8,743 nucleotides of DNA from an uncultured Allosphingosinicella sp. GTDB taxonomy: Bacteria > Pseudomonadota > Alphaproteobacteria > Sphingomonadales > Sphingomonadaceae. The notes beneath the pieces are model-generated. The model ran no database searches and was not told the origin of the DNA. It saw only the letters and a program-made list of their open reading frames with translations. The first letter of the stretch is position 1. Every line of letters begins with the position of its first letter. The translations under genes were made by a program, and so were the position numbers. The DNA is taken from positions 1-8,743 of the forward strand of contig CAKTCN010000061.1 in NCBI GenBank assembly GCA_934539295.1, given 5' to 3'. This document shows, in pieces, positions 1 through 6,194 of the stretch.

Positions 1-59
1 GTCAACGACTGATCGGAAAGGCAGCGGCGGAATGTCGCCCCTTTCTTGTTCGCAGGCGC

Positions 60-88
60 TGGACAGGTACATGCGCCCGCATTATGGA
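60..88 (+). promoter_or_regulatory. possible sigma-70 type promoter for tRNA-Val
   Basis: TGGACA at 60-65 and TATGGA at 83-88 are separated by 17 bases, the usual sigma-70 spacing. Transcription would start near 95, about 60 bases before the tRNA. The candidate promoter in front of tRNA-His in this window has the same TATGG-type -10 box, which gives mild support. This is a motif match only, and chance matches are common. Confidence 0.35.
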
Positions 89-120
89 CGCGCGACCGGC
101 CGGCTTCCGGCACGGTAATC

Positions 121-147
121 CCGTCTCCCTCGATCATCGAAAGACGG
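121..147 (+). repeat. imperfect inverted repeat (hairpin) just upstream of tRNA-Val
   Basis: CCGTCT at 121-126 pairs with AGACGG at 142-147. Inside, TCGA at 130-133 pairs with TCGA at 137-140 around a TCA loop. It would form a two-part hairpin in the 5' leader of the tRNA precursor, ending nine bases before the mature tRNA. No T-run follows it, so it does not look like a terminator. It could affect tRNA processing or be fortuitous. Apart from this and the promoter candidate I see nothing in bases 1-156; short ORFs there are not convincing. Confidence 0.4.
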
Positions 148-156
148 TTCAGGCAT

Positions 157-231
157 GGGCGCGTAGCTCAGTGGTAGAGCACACCCTTCACACGGGTGGG
201 GTCGCAGGTTCAATCCCTGCCGCGCCCACCA
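157..231 (+). tRNA. tRNA-Val, anticodon CAC
   Basis: A complete cloverleaf can be folded. The acceptor stem is GGGCGCG at 157-163 with CGCGCCC at 221-227, followed by discriminator A228 and an encoded CCA at 229-231. The D stem is GCTC/GAGC (166-169, 177-180). The anticodon stem is CACCC/GGGTG (182-186, 194-198) around the loop TTCACAC, with anticodon CAC at 189-191, which reads the valine codon GUG. The T arm is GCAGG/CCTGC (204-208, 216-220) around TTCAATC. The variable loop has 5 bases. All stems are fully paired, so the gene should be functional. Confidence 0.97.
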
Positions 232-282
232 TGCCTTTGCTCCATCGATGAACCGGACGCTCTCGGCTTCGTTGAGCCGGTC

Positions 283-486
283 ATGAGCCCGCTGTCAGAA
301 CGCCAAACCGCCGAGATCGACCTTCGCATTCGCGAAAGCTCGGGCGTTCGCATGGGCGTGGATGTGACGCCCGTGGGCATGTTGTCGATCGCGGTGCTCG
401 TCTCGGGCATCCTGCTGTCGACTGCAGTGCTGGTCCGGACGTCCGTGCGCGAGGGCAAGCGGCGCCCGGAGCGCAGCCTCGATTGA
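283..486 (+). CDS. small single-helix membrane protein, unknown function
   Basis: This 67-residue ORF starts at the ATG at 283. The reading frame stays open upstream through the tRNA, but that part cannot be coding, so 283 is the first sensible start. The first ~26 residues are hydrophilic and charged. A hydrophobic stretch at about residues 31-51 (VGMLSIAVLVSGILLSTAVLV) is long enough for one membrane helix, followed by a basic tail ending KRRPERSLD, which suggests an N-out, C-in orientation. The ribosome binding site is weak. The stop lies two bases from the stop of the convergent gene at 489-674. I recognise no family. The clear charged/hydrophobic/charged pattern supports a real gene, but the short length and weak start leave doubt. 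Confidence 0.55.
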   Translation: MSPLSERQTAEIDLRIRESSGVRMGVDVTPVGMLSIAVLVSGILLSTAVLVRTSVREGKRRPERSLD

Positions 487-488
487 TC

Positions 489-674
489 TTACTTCTTGAG
501 GTCGGCGCCGAGTGCCTTGGCGGCACGCTCGACTTCTTCCTCGCTCGGTGCCTGCGGCATCTGCTCGCCGGGCGTAAGCGCGTCGTCGGCGATACCGGGA
601 CCGGTGCCGGCGATGGTCTCGTTGATGGGGCTTTCATTCGGCCCGTTGCTGATCTTCTGCCTGTCCTCGGCCAT
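489..674 (-). CDS. small acidic hydrophilic protein, unknown function
   Basis: This 61-residue ORF has no hydrophobic segment. The N-terminal two thirds is rich in Pro, Gly, Asn and Glu and is probably disordered. The C-terminus (PSEEEVERAAKALGADLKK) could form one amphipathic helix. The start is well supported: on the minus strand GAAGGAGAT lies 6 bases before the ATG. The gene lies 17 bases downstream of the flavin monooxygenase stop on the same strand and is probably the last gene of that transcript. I recognise no family. The strong ribosome binding site and tight spacing argue that it is translated. A link to oxidoreductase function is only positional. Confidence 0.7.
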   Translation of the reverse strand: MAEDRQKISNGPNESPINETIAGTGPGIADDALTPGEQMPQAPSEEEVERAAKALGADLKK

Positions 675-680
675 GACGGG

Positions 681-689
681 ATCTCCTTC
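681..689 (-). promoter_or_regulatory. strong Shine-Dalgarno of the 61-residue gene
   Basis: Read on the minus strand this is GAAGGAGAT, containing AAGGAG, 6 bases from the ATG at 674. It is the main evidence that the short ORF at 489-674 is translated and fixes its start. Confidence 0.75.
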
Positions 690-691
690 GC

Positions 692-1705
692 TCAGGAAGC
701 GAGCGAGACCGGCGCGGGTTCCTTGCGCATCACTTCGGCCGCGATCTCGAAGGAGCGCAGGCGTGCCTGATGGTCGTAGACCTGCGACGTGATGATCAAT
801 TCGTCGGCGCCCGTGCGCTCGATGAAGGCACGCATGGTCGCCTCCACGGTGGCCGGCGATCCGATCGCGGTGGCCGCAAAGACCTGATCGAGCATCGCGC
901 GGTGGGGCATGGGCAGCGATTCGAGATAACCCGCGATAGGCGGCTGCAGCGGCGTCGGGTTGCCGGTACGCAGGCCCACAAAGGCCTGCTGCATGGATGT
1001 CGCAAGCACCTGCGCCTCTTCATCCGTGTCGGCCGCAAAGACGTTGTAGCCGAGCATCACATAGGGCTGCGCCAATTGCTCGGACGGGCGGAAGTTCTCC
1101 CGGTACACGCGGATCGCCTCCATCATTGCCTGCGGCGCGAAATGCGATGCGAAGGCATAAGGCAGGCCCAGCATGGCCGCGAGCTGCGCCCCGAACAGGC
1201 TCGACCCCAGGATCCATAACGGCACGTTCAGCCCCTCGCCCGGGATGGCGCGCACCTGCTGCCCGGGCTCTGCCGGACCGAAATACGCCTGCAGCTCCAG
1301 CACATCGCGCGGGAATTCGTTGGCATCGCTCTGGAGCGAGCGCCGCAACGCCCTCGCCGCCGCCTGGTCGGTGCCCGGCGCACGGCCGAGCCCCAACTCG
1401 ACGCGTCCGGGGAAGAGCGAGGCGAGCGTGCCGAACTGCTCGGCGATCACCAGGGGAGAGTGGTTGGGCAACATGATGCCGCCCGCCCCGATCCGGATGG
1501 AAGAGGTGCCCGCGCCCACATAGGCCAGAGCCACTGCCGTAGCCGCGCTTGCGACTCCTGGCATCGAATGATGCTCTGCCATCCAGAAACGCTGATATCC
1601 CCACCTCTCCGCATGGCGGGCGAGGTCAAGCGCGTTGCGGAAGGCGGAGGCGGCATCCCCGCCCTGAACGATCGGGGCGAGGTCGAGCACGGAATAGGGT
1701 ATCAT
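692..1705 (-). CDS. luciferase-like (LLM class) flavin-dependent oxidoreductase
   Basis: A 337-residue cytosolic enzyme of the bacterial-luciferase-like family, whose members use reduced flavin (FMN or F420) to oxidise small organic substrates; the substrate here cannot be told. Family hallmarks are YSVLDLAPI at residues 4-12, [11 protein letters not shown] at 40-50, [20 protein letters not shown] from about 71, and [16 protein letters not shown] from about 98. These match the YhbW/alkanal-monooxygenase-like subgroup that begins with YSVLD; length is normal. I chose ATG 1705 because homologues typically begin just before this motif. A GTG at 1732 would add nine residues; GGAGGA directly abuts that GTG, which is too close for a normal ribosome binding site, but neither start has a well-placed one. 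The gene lies 45 bases downstream of the 2OG-oxygenase-like gene and 17 bases upstream of the 61-residue gene, all on the minus strand. Confidence 0.9.
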   Translation of the reverse strand: MIPYSVLDLAPIVQGGDAASAFRNALDLARHAERWGYQRFWMAEHHSMPGVASAATAVALAYVGAGTSSIRIGAGGIMLPNHSPLVIAEQFGTLASLFPGRVELGLGRAPGTDQAAARALRRSLQSDANEFPRDVLELQAYFGPAEPGQQVRAIPGEGLNVPLWILGSSLFGAQLAAMLGLPYAFASHFAPQAMMEAIRVYRENFRPSEQLAQPYVMLGYNVFAADTDEEAQVLATSMQQAFVGLRTGNPTPLQPPIAGYLESLPMPHRAMLDQVFAATAIGSPATVEATMRAFIERTGADELIITSQVYDHQARLRSFEIAAEVMRKEPAPVSLAS

Positions 1706-1750
1706 TCGAAGGATATGGGGAGCGCCCCTCACTCCTCCAAGCAGCGAAGA

Positions 1751-2395
1751 TCAGGCGAAGGTGAAGTTGGCCTTGCGGCTGTTCACGCGGCCATCGAAGG
1801 CATGCTCGCGATAGGGACCATCCCGATCTACCCAATGCAGGAAGATGTGCGCCGACCACGCATTTGGATTAGCCTCGATACGTCCATGTCGGTGATGCAC
1901 ACCCTTGTAGAGCACCGCGTCGCCCACCTCCATGGCGATCGACTGGAACTCGGCGCCTCCGAAATCCTCGGTCACGCGGCTGCTCGGTTCGGAACGTGCG
2001 CGCTCCACATCCAGCGGCCACGTCGCCCCGTCGCTGTAATCCAGGGTCAACGACAAGCTGTGCTCGCATGAATATCGGTCCGAGTGGATCCTGCAGCGGT
2101 CGCCCTCGCGGTAGATGCGAAGATAGTCGTAGGTCGGCAGCAGGCGGGTGCCGACAATCTGCTCCATGATCGGCGTCAGACCCCACAGGAAAAACAGCAT
2201 CGGCTTGTAGTGATGCCCGTAGAGCTCGAAGGCAGGTCGGGTGAGAAGGTTCGGGTATTTTTCCACGCCGCGAAGATCGACGGCGCTGCCGACGTCGTGC
2301 TGGAGTCCCTGCACGAAGGCCTGGCATATCTCGGGGGAAATCAACTCCCTGACATGTGCATAGCCGCTTCGACTATAATCGCCTTCGACGTTCAT
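1751..2395 (-). CDS. 2OG-Fe(II) oxygenase-like protein
   Basis: A 214-residue protein with the pattern of a double-stranded beta-helix iron/2-oxoglutarate oxygenase. IHSDRYSCEHSLSLTLDY (103-120) supplies an HxD pair (H104, D106) followed by a typical beta strand. EVGDAVLYKGVHHRHGR (156-172) supplies candidates for the distal His (H167, H168 or H170), with R172 as a candidate 2-oxoglutarate anchor. The N-terminal half, YSRSGYAHVRELISPEICQA, resembles the opening helix/strand of prolyl-hydroxylase-like proteins. The substrate is unknown. ATG 2395 is chosen because the protein pattern starts there; GGCGGA lies about 10 bases upstream. GTG/ATG codons at 2458 and 2455 would add about 20 residues of uncharacteristic sequence. 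It is probably the first gene of a minus-strand unit with the flavin monooxygenase. Which His is the ligand needs a structural model. Confidence 0.75.
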   Translation of the reverse strand: MNVEGDYSRSGYAHVRELISPEICQAFVQGLQHDVGSAVDLRGVEKYPNLLTRPAFELYGHHYKPMLFFLWGLTPIMEQIVGTRLLPTYDYLRIYREGDRCRIHSDRYSCEHSLSLTLDYSDGATWPLDVERARSEPSSRVTEDFGGAEFQSIAMEVGDAVLYKGVHHRHGRIEANPNAWSAHIFLHWVDRDGPYREHAFDGRVNSRKANFTFA

Positions 2396-2473
2396 CCTGT
2401 CACATCCGCCTGAATACGCTGCCGGCCTGTTAGGGCGAGGCGTCGCTCCGCGCATCACTTTTCGTGCAATAGC

Positions 2474-2503
2474 TTGACGCTTGGCCCAGGCAGCACGTAT
2501 GGG
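2474..2503 (+). promoter_or_regulatory. probable promoter for tRNA-His and possibly the following dehydrogenase
   Basis: TTGACG at 2474-2479 is a near-perfect -35 box. TATGGG at 2498-2503 follows after 18 bases and is a weak -10 match. Transcription would begin near 2510, about 20 bases before the tRNA, a normal distance. The region 2396-2528 separates divergent genes and holds no ORF. I saw no convincing promoter for the minus-strand oxygenase in it. Confidence 0.45.
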
Positions 2504-2528
2504 CGCGCGGCACGCTGTCGTGCCTTGT

Positions 2529-2606
2529 GGCGATCGTAGCTCAGTTGGTTAGAGCATCGGTTTGTGGTACCGAGGGTCGCGGGTTCAAGTCCCGTCGATC
2601 GCCCCA
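2529..2606 (+). tRNA. tRNA-His, anticodon GTG
   Basis: The acceptor stem is GCGATCG at 2530-2536 with CGATCGC at 2596-2602. The extra G at 2529 pairs with C2603, the G-1:C73 pair that identifies histidine tRNAs, and CCA is encoded at 2604-2606. The D stem is GCTC/GAGC (2539-2542, 2552-2555). The anticodon stem is TCGGT/ACCGA (2557-2561, 2569-2573) with loop TTGTGGT and anticodon GTG at 2564-2566. The T arm is GCGGG/CCCGT (2579-2583, 2591-2595, one G:U pair) around TTCAAGT. Some annotation schemes start the gene at 2530. Confidence 0.97.
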
Positions 2607-2629
2607 TCATCTTCACATCAGGAACAGCC

Positions 2630-3670
2630 ATGTCGCCTTGGGACCATCCCGATTTCGACGGCCATGAGGTCGTGCACTTCGCTACCGACGAGGAAACGGG
2701 ACTTCGGGCGATCATCGCCGTTCATTCGAGCAAGCTGGGGCCGGGCGCCGGCGGCATGCGCTTCCGCCGCTATGCCGACACGGGCGCCGCCCTGACCGAC
2801 GCCCTTCGCCTTTCGCGCGCCATGAGCTTCAAGAACGCCATGGCCGGGCTGCCCTTCGGCGGCGGCAAGGCCGTGCTGATCGATGACGGCATGGGCAAGA
2901 CTCCTGAAAAGCTCGCCACCTACGGCCGTGCGCTAGAAAAGCTCGGCGGCGCCTATGTCACGGCATGCGACGTGGGCATCACCGTGGACGACCTCGTCCA
3001 GGTGGCGAAGCACAGCCGCCACGTCTCCGGCCTTCCGGCCGATGCAGGCATGGCCGGCGGCGACTCAGGGAAACCGACCGCTTATGGCGTCTTCCTGGGC
3101 ATCAAGGCGGCCGTGAAGCGCAAGCTCGCTCGCGAGTCGCTTTCCGGCCTGCACATCGCCATCCAGGGCGCCGGCAGCGTCGGCGGCGGCGTGGCGCGGC
3201 TTGCGGCAGGCGAGGGCGCTCGCATCAGCATCGCCGACGTGAACGAGGCGCTCGCCGCCAGTGTTGCTGGCGAGGTCGGCGGCCAGGTCGCTTCGCCGGA
3301 CGAGATCGTCACGTTGGAGGCGGACGTGTTCAGCCCGTGCGCACTGGGTGCGATCCTCACCGAACAGAGCATTCCTGCGCTGCGGACGTCGATCGTCGCG
3401 GGCGGCGCCAACAACCAGCTTGCCGTTCCGGACGACGGCAACCGCCTGTTCGCACGCGATATCCTGTTCGCCCCCGACTATGTCATCAATGCGGGCGGCA
3501 TCATCAACGTCGCACTCGGTTATCTCGGCAATGTCACCGAAGCGCAGATGCGTGCCCGCGTGGAGGAGATACCGGGGCGGCTGGAAAAGATCTGGGACGA
3601 GAGCGCCGCCACCGGGCTCAATCCTGCCGAAGTCGCGGACATCATGGCCAAGCGCCTGATCGGCCGCTGA
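2630..3670 (+). CDS. leucine dehydrogenase-family (Glu/Leu/Phe/Val) amino acid dehydrogenase
   Basis: A 346-residue cytosolic enzyme predicted to catalyse reversible NAD-dependent oxidative deamination of a branched-chain or aromatic amino acid to its 2-oxo acid. GGMRFR (41-46) begins the substrate pocket. MSFKNAMAGLPFGGGKAV (65-82) places K68 and K80 at the same numbers as the substrate-binding and catalytic lysines of leucine dehydrogenase, and TACDVGITVDD (111-121) gives the catalytic Asp, D114. The nucleotide-binding domain has IQGAGSVGGG (178-187, GxGxxG) and ADVN (202-205), whose acidic end favours NAD over NADP. GGANNQLA (258-265) is also conserved in the family. The start is ATG 2630, with AGGA six bases upstream; the frame remains open into tRNA-His but that part is not coding. 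Only 23 bases separate it from the tRNA, so it may be read from the tRNA promoter. Leu, Val or Phe preference cannot be told. Confidence 0.92.
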   Translation: MSPWDHPDFDGHEVVHFATDEETGLRAIIAVHSSKLGPGAGGMRFRRYADTGAALTDALRLSRAMSFKNAMAGLPFGGGKAVLIDDGMGKTPEKLATYGRALEKLGGAYVTACDVGITVDDLVQVAKHSRHVSGLPADAGMAGGDSGKPTAYGVFLGIKAAVKRKLARESLSGLHIAIQGAGSVGGGVARLAAGEGARISIADVNEALAASVAGEVGGQVASPDEIVTLEADVFSPCALGAILTEQSIPALRTSIVAGGANNQLAVPDDGNRLFARDILFAPDYVINAGGIINVALGYLGNVTEAQMRARVEEIPGRLEKIWDESAATGLNPAEVADIMAKRLIGR

Positions 3671-3698
3671 CACCAAAGTTTCTTCCAGATACTGGTGC

Positions 3699-4757
3699 TC
3701 AGGCGCGCGTCTGCGTCCAGGCGAGGTCGGCGAGCGGCTCCAGCGCCGCCGCGGTCTTCACCGCATGCTCGGACGACGCATTGCCGCGCGCGATCCGGCC
3801 GCGGATCCCGTGCAGGATCGCCGCCAGCCGGAACATGTTGAACGCCACGTAGAAGTCGAGGTGCGGGATGCCGCTGCGGCCCGTGCGGCGGCAATAGGCG
3901 GCGACATATTCCTCTACGGAAGGGATGCCGAGCGTCGCCAGGTCCAGTCCCGCCAGTCCGAGCTTCATCGAAGCCGGCATGCGATATATCATGAGGTGGT
4001 AGGCAAAGTCGGCAAGCGGATGGCCGAGCGTCGATAGCTCCCAGTCGAGCACCGCGATGACCCGCGGCTCGTCCGGGTGAAAGATCATGTTGTCGCAGCG
4101 AAAGTCGCCATGGATGATCCGGGCCTCATCCTCGCCCGGCGGAATGTTGGCGGGCAGCCACTCGACCAGCCGGTCCATGGCGGGCACTCGCCCGGCTTCG
4201 ACATCGCCCAGATACTGGCTCGACCAGCGCGCGACCTGCCGCTCGAAATAATTGCCGGGCTTGCCATAGTCGCCAAGGCCGATGGCGCTGGGATCGATCA
4301 TGTGAAGCTGCGCGATCGCCATGTTCATGGCGTCGAAATAGGCGGCACGATCCCCATCCGGCACCTGCGGGAAGCTCGGCTCCCAGAAGATGCGCCCCTC
4401 CACCATCTCCATGACGTAGAAGGGGGTGCCGATCACACTTTCGTCCTCGCACAGGCCGTAGGTTGCAGGCACGGGAAACCCGCTTCTGCCCAGCGCCGAG
4501 ATAACGCGATGCTCCCGCTCCACCGCATGCGCGCCGGCCAGCAACTTACCCGGGGGCTTGCGGCGCAGCACATAGGCGCGGTCCGGCGTGACGAGCCGAT
4601 AGGTGGGGTTGGACTGTCCGCCCTTGAACTGCTCGATACTCAGCGGTCCGGCATAGTTCGACACGTGCGTTTCCATCCATTGTGCCAATGGTTCGATGTC
4701 GAAACGATGTGCATTGCGAACCTCGCCGGTACCGCTATTCTCCGAGCTTCTATCCAC
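3699..4757 (-). CDS. APH-fold phosphotransferase (ACAD10/11-kinase-like)
   Basis: A 352-residue protein with the aminoglycoside-phosphotransferase/kinase fold. FKGGQSNPTYRL (44-55) forms the nucleotide-binding strand region, and YVLRRKPPG (62-70) carries the ATP-contacting lysine. IIHGDFRCDNMIFHP (214-228) is the catalytic loop, with D218 as base and N223 as metal ligand. AVLDWELSTLGHPLADFAY (235-253) gives the metal-binding D238. This pattern matches the subgroup related to the kinase domain of ACAD10/ACAD11, linked in that family to hydroxyacyl-CoA breakdown, rather than drug-resistance enzymes. No acyl-CoA dehydrogenase gene lies beside it here, so the substrate is unknown. I chose GTG 4757 because AGGAG lies 10 bases upstream on the minus strand; the open frame reaches 5021, but that part is basic, low-quality sequence overlapping the divergent sigma gene. 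The gene converges on the dehydrogenase with a 28-base gap. Confidence 0.88.
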   Translation of the reverse strand: MDRSSENSGTGEVRNAHRFDIEPLAQWMETHVSNYAGPLSIEQFKGGQSNPTYRLVTPDRAYVLRRKPPGKLLAGAHAVEREHRVISALGRSGFPVPATYGLCEDESVIGTPFYVMEMVEGRIFWEPSFPQVPDGDRAAYFDAMNMAIAQLHMIDPSAIGLGDYGKPGNYFERQVARWSSQYLGDVEAGRVPAMDRLVEWLPANIPPGEDEARIIHGDFRCDNMIFHPDEPRVIAVLDWELSTLGHPLADFAYHLMIYRMPASMKLGLAGLDLATLGIPSVEEYVAAYCRRTGRSGIPHLDFYVAFNMFRLAAILHGIRGRIARGNASSEHAVKTAAALEPLADLAWTQTRA

Positions 4758-4767
4758 CTTCGATCCG

Positions 4768-4772
4768 CTCCT
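4768..4772 (-). promoter_or_regulatory. Shine-Dalgarno deciding the GTG start of the phosphotransferase
   Basis: Read on the minus strand this is AGGAG, 10 bases before the GTG at 4757. It supports a 352-residue protein rather than the longer open frame that runs into the divergent sigma-factor gene. Confidence 0.55.
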
Positions 4773-4846
4773 ATTATGCTTATGGGGCTGGCTAACAAAG
4801 CTGCGGGGAAAAGGCGATTGGGGGCGTGCGTGCATTGTAGGCGGCG

Positions 4847-5356
4847 TTGAGGCTTGAGCCTCCGCGCGACGCGTTGTTCCGCGTCGTGACGCGTGACCAT
4901 GTCGGCCTCGTCTCGCGCATTGCCTTGTCCTACGAAGCGGATCCTGCACTAAGGCGGGAACTGGTCCAGGACATCCTGCTCGCCATCTGGGTCGCGCTCG
5001 AAGGCTATCGGGGCGATGCATCGCTCAAGACCTTCGTGGCCAGCATTGCTCAAAAACGGTGCATTTCGCACGTGACTCGTCGTGCGCGCGAGCCGAGGCA
5101 GGTGGAACTGCCGGAGGATCTGATATCCGGCGCGCCCTCGCCGGACGAAATCGCCATGGAAAATGCCCGCAAGAAACAGTTGGTTGACTCCATCCAACTG
5201 CTGCCCTTGCCGCAACGCGAAGCCATCGTGCTGGCGTTGGAGGGCTTCAGCTATGGCGAAGTGGGCGACATTCTCGGTATCTCTGCCAATGCCGCCATGC
5301 TTCGTTGCCAACGGGCGAAGACGGCGCTTTCCTCCATAATGGACCGGCATTCGTGA
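4847..5356 (+). CDS. ECF-type RNA polymerase sigma factor
   Basis: A protein of up to 169 residues with the two-domain layout of extracytoplasmic-function sigma factors, which direct RNA polymerase to a small stress- or signal-specific regulon. Sigma region 2 spans about residues 10-80: ELVQDILLAIWVALEGYRGD (38-57) is the core-binding part, and LKTFVASIAQKRCISHVTRR (60-79) the -10 recognition helix. A charged linker follows. Region 4 spans about 112-163: LPLPQREAIVLALEGFSYGEVGDILGIS, then a helix-turn-helix with NAAMLRCQRAKTAL. The start is uncertain: TTG 4847 is the first possible start after an in-frame TAG at 4838 and has only a weak upstream AGG; TTG 4874 and GTG 4886 would also keep region 2. 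The stop overlaps the next gene by four bases. The target promoter and signal are unknown. Confidence 0.88.
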   Translation: MRLEPPRDALFRVVTRDHVGLVSRIALSYEADPALRRELVQDILLAIWVALEGYRGDASLKTFVASIAQKRCISHVTRRAREPRQVELPEDLISGAPSPDEIAMENARKKQLVDSIQLLPLPQREAIVLALEGFSYGEVGDILGISANAAMLRCQRAKTALSSIMDRHS

Positions 5357-5991
5357 ACGAGCCCGATTTCCAGGCCTTCGCCGCGATCTGGCAGCAGGAC
5401 CCGCCGGAGGAGGAGGTTCGCATCTTCCGCAAGATGGCCAGGCGCGCGAGCCGCCAGGCCCGCTTGCTGCGGTATGCCGAAAGCCTGTTCGGTGCGATGA
5501 TCGCCATCGGGGCAGGGCTCGCCTTCCTTGTCGCGCCGGGGCCTGCAACAGGCGCTTTCGCCTTGCTGCTGGCGCTGGCGACGATCTGGACGGCCTGGCA
5601 GCGCCATCGCTTCGACGCGGCCGCAGCGCAGGTGAGCCGCACGGCGCGGGAGGCGCTCCTGGAAAGCAGCGAGGCAAGCGCGCGGGCGGCCCTCAGAAAG
5701 TCCACGATCGGTGTCGTGTCCGCACTTCCCGGCGGTGTGCTGGCGATTGCCCTGGCCGATCTCATCCTGCGCGGGCACGGCGATGCGGCCAGGTGGATCG
5801 ACAGCGTGCCTGAGCGGATCCTGTCGCCGTCGATCCTTGTCTCGCTGTTGATCATGACGATGGTGACACTGGGGGCGTGGCGCCACAATCGTCGGCTACG
5901 GCGCGAGCTCGTCCGGATACAGGCGCTGCGTTCCGCCTATCGTGAGGAAGACCTGCTCGATGGCCTCTCATCGCCCAGATCGGCCCGGTAA
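5353..5991 (+). CDS. four-helix membrane protein, possible anti-sigma partner
   Basis: A 212-residue protein starting at the GTG that overlaps the sigma-factor stop (GTGA, 5353-5356), implying translational coupling. The N-terminal ~43 residues are cytosolic and charged, beginning EPDFQAFAAIWQQDPPEEE. Hydrophobic segments lie at about 44-62, 66-83, 119-139 and 160-177, giving four probable membrane helices, with a basic and acidic C-terminal tail after HNRRLRRELVRIQ. The position after an ECF sigma gene suggests a membrane-bound regulator that holds or releases the sigma factor. I see no classical zinc anti-sigma motif (HxxxCxxC) and no FecR-like periplasmic domain, so an anti-sigma role rests on context and on the short charged N-terminal region that could bind sigma. 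Starting at ATG 5305 would add 16 residues overlapping the sigma gene. Confidence 0.75.
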   Translation: MNEPDFQAFAAIWQQDPPEEEVRIFRKMARRASRQARLLRYAESLFGAMIAIGAGLAFLVAPGPATGAFALLLALATIWTAWQRHRFDAAAAQVSRTAREALLESSEASARAALRKSTIGVVSALPGGVLAIALADLILRGHGDAARWIDSVPERILSPSILVSLLIMTMVTLGAWRHNRRLRRELVRIQALRSAYREEDLLDGLSSPRSAR

Positions 5992-6008
5992 ATTAACAGG
6001 GTAAATTA
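5987..6008 (+). repeat. short direct repeat, two copies of GGTAAATTA
   Basis: GGTAAATTA occurs at 5987-5995 and again at 6000-6008, a 13-base period, just over one helical turn. The first copy includes the stop codon of the membrane-protein gene. The repeat lies in an AT-rich patch (5989-6020) that stands out in this GC-rich sequence. It could be an operator half-site pair or chance. Confidence 0.35.
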
Positions 6009-6014
6009 TTTTTT

Positions 6015-6039
6015 AACCTTTGCGACAGGTTCGTCTTTT
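6015..6039 (+). terminator. weak terminator-like hairpin after the sigma/membrane pair
   Basis: AACCT at 6015-6019 pairs with AGGTT at 6027-6031 around a 7-base loop, followed by CGTCTTTT. The 5-bp stem has only two G:C pairs and is weak, but the position after the membrane-protein stop and the T-run fit a modest intrinsic terminator. Confidence 0.3.
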
Positions 6040-6092
6040 CCCCGGGACTAGGCCTTGTGGGGGAGAGGTGACGGATTCGTCGCTTTGCTCGT

Positions 6093-6147
6093 TGCTGCTC
6101 CGTCTGGGCAGCATGCCGATGCAGTGCGCCAGCCTTTGGCCAGGCTG
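6093..6147 (+). promoter_or_regulatory. two successive hairpins in the leader of the peptide gene
   Basis: TGCTGC (6093-6098) pairs with GCAGCA (6108-6113) around a 9-base loop. CAGCCT (6130-6135) pairs with AGGCTG (6142-6147) around a 6-base loop. Both lie in the 203-base gap between the membrane-protein gene and the small peptide gene. They could be a structured 5' leader. I recognise no riboswitch class and found no convincing -35/-10 pair in this gap. Confidence 0.3.
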
Positions 6148-6194
6148 CCGTCGATCTCGCCCCCTTTGGACGTCAATCGACCACGGAGGGACGA

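Noticed and set aside
33..119. 28-residue ORF upstream of tRNA-Val
   Set aside because: No ribosome binding site, no recognisable composition, and it overlaps the probable tRNA promoter.
157..2606. tRNA 3' ends as attachment sites of an integrated element
   Set aside because: No integrase gene and no direct repeat of either tRNA 3' end was seen in the window.
3671..3697. CACCA/TGGTG inverted repeat between the convergent dehydrogenase and phosphotransferase genes
   Set aside because: A 5-bp stem with a 17-base loop and no T-run is too weak to call a terminator.
4758..4846. Possible ECF-type autoregulatory promoter in the divergent region (a TAACA at about 4793)
   Set aside because: No matching -10 element (CGTT/CGTC type) at a suitable distance; the match is too short to support.
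4758..5021. N-terminal extension of the phosphotransferase to 440 residues
   Set aside because: The added part is basic, low-complexity sequence overlapping the divergent sigma-factor gene; a GTG start with AGGAG upstream exists at 4757.
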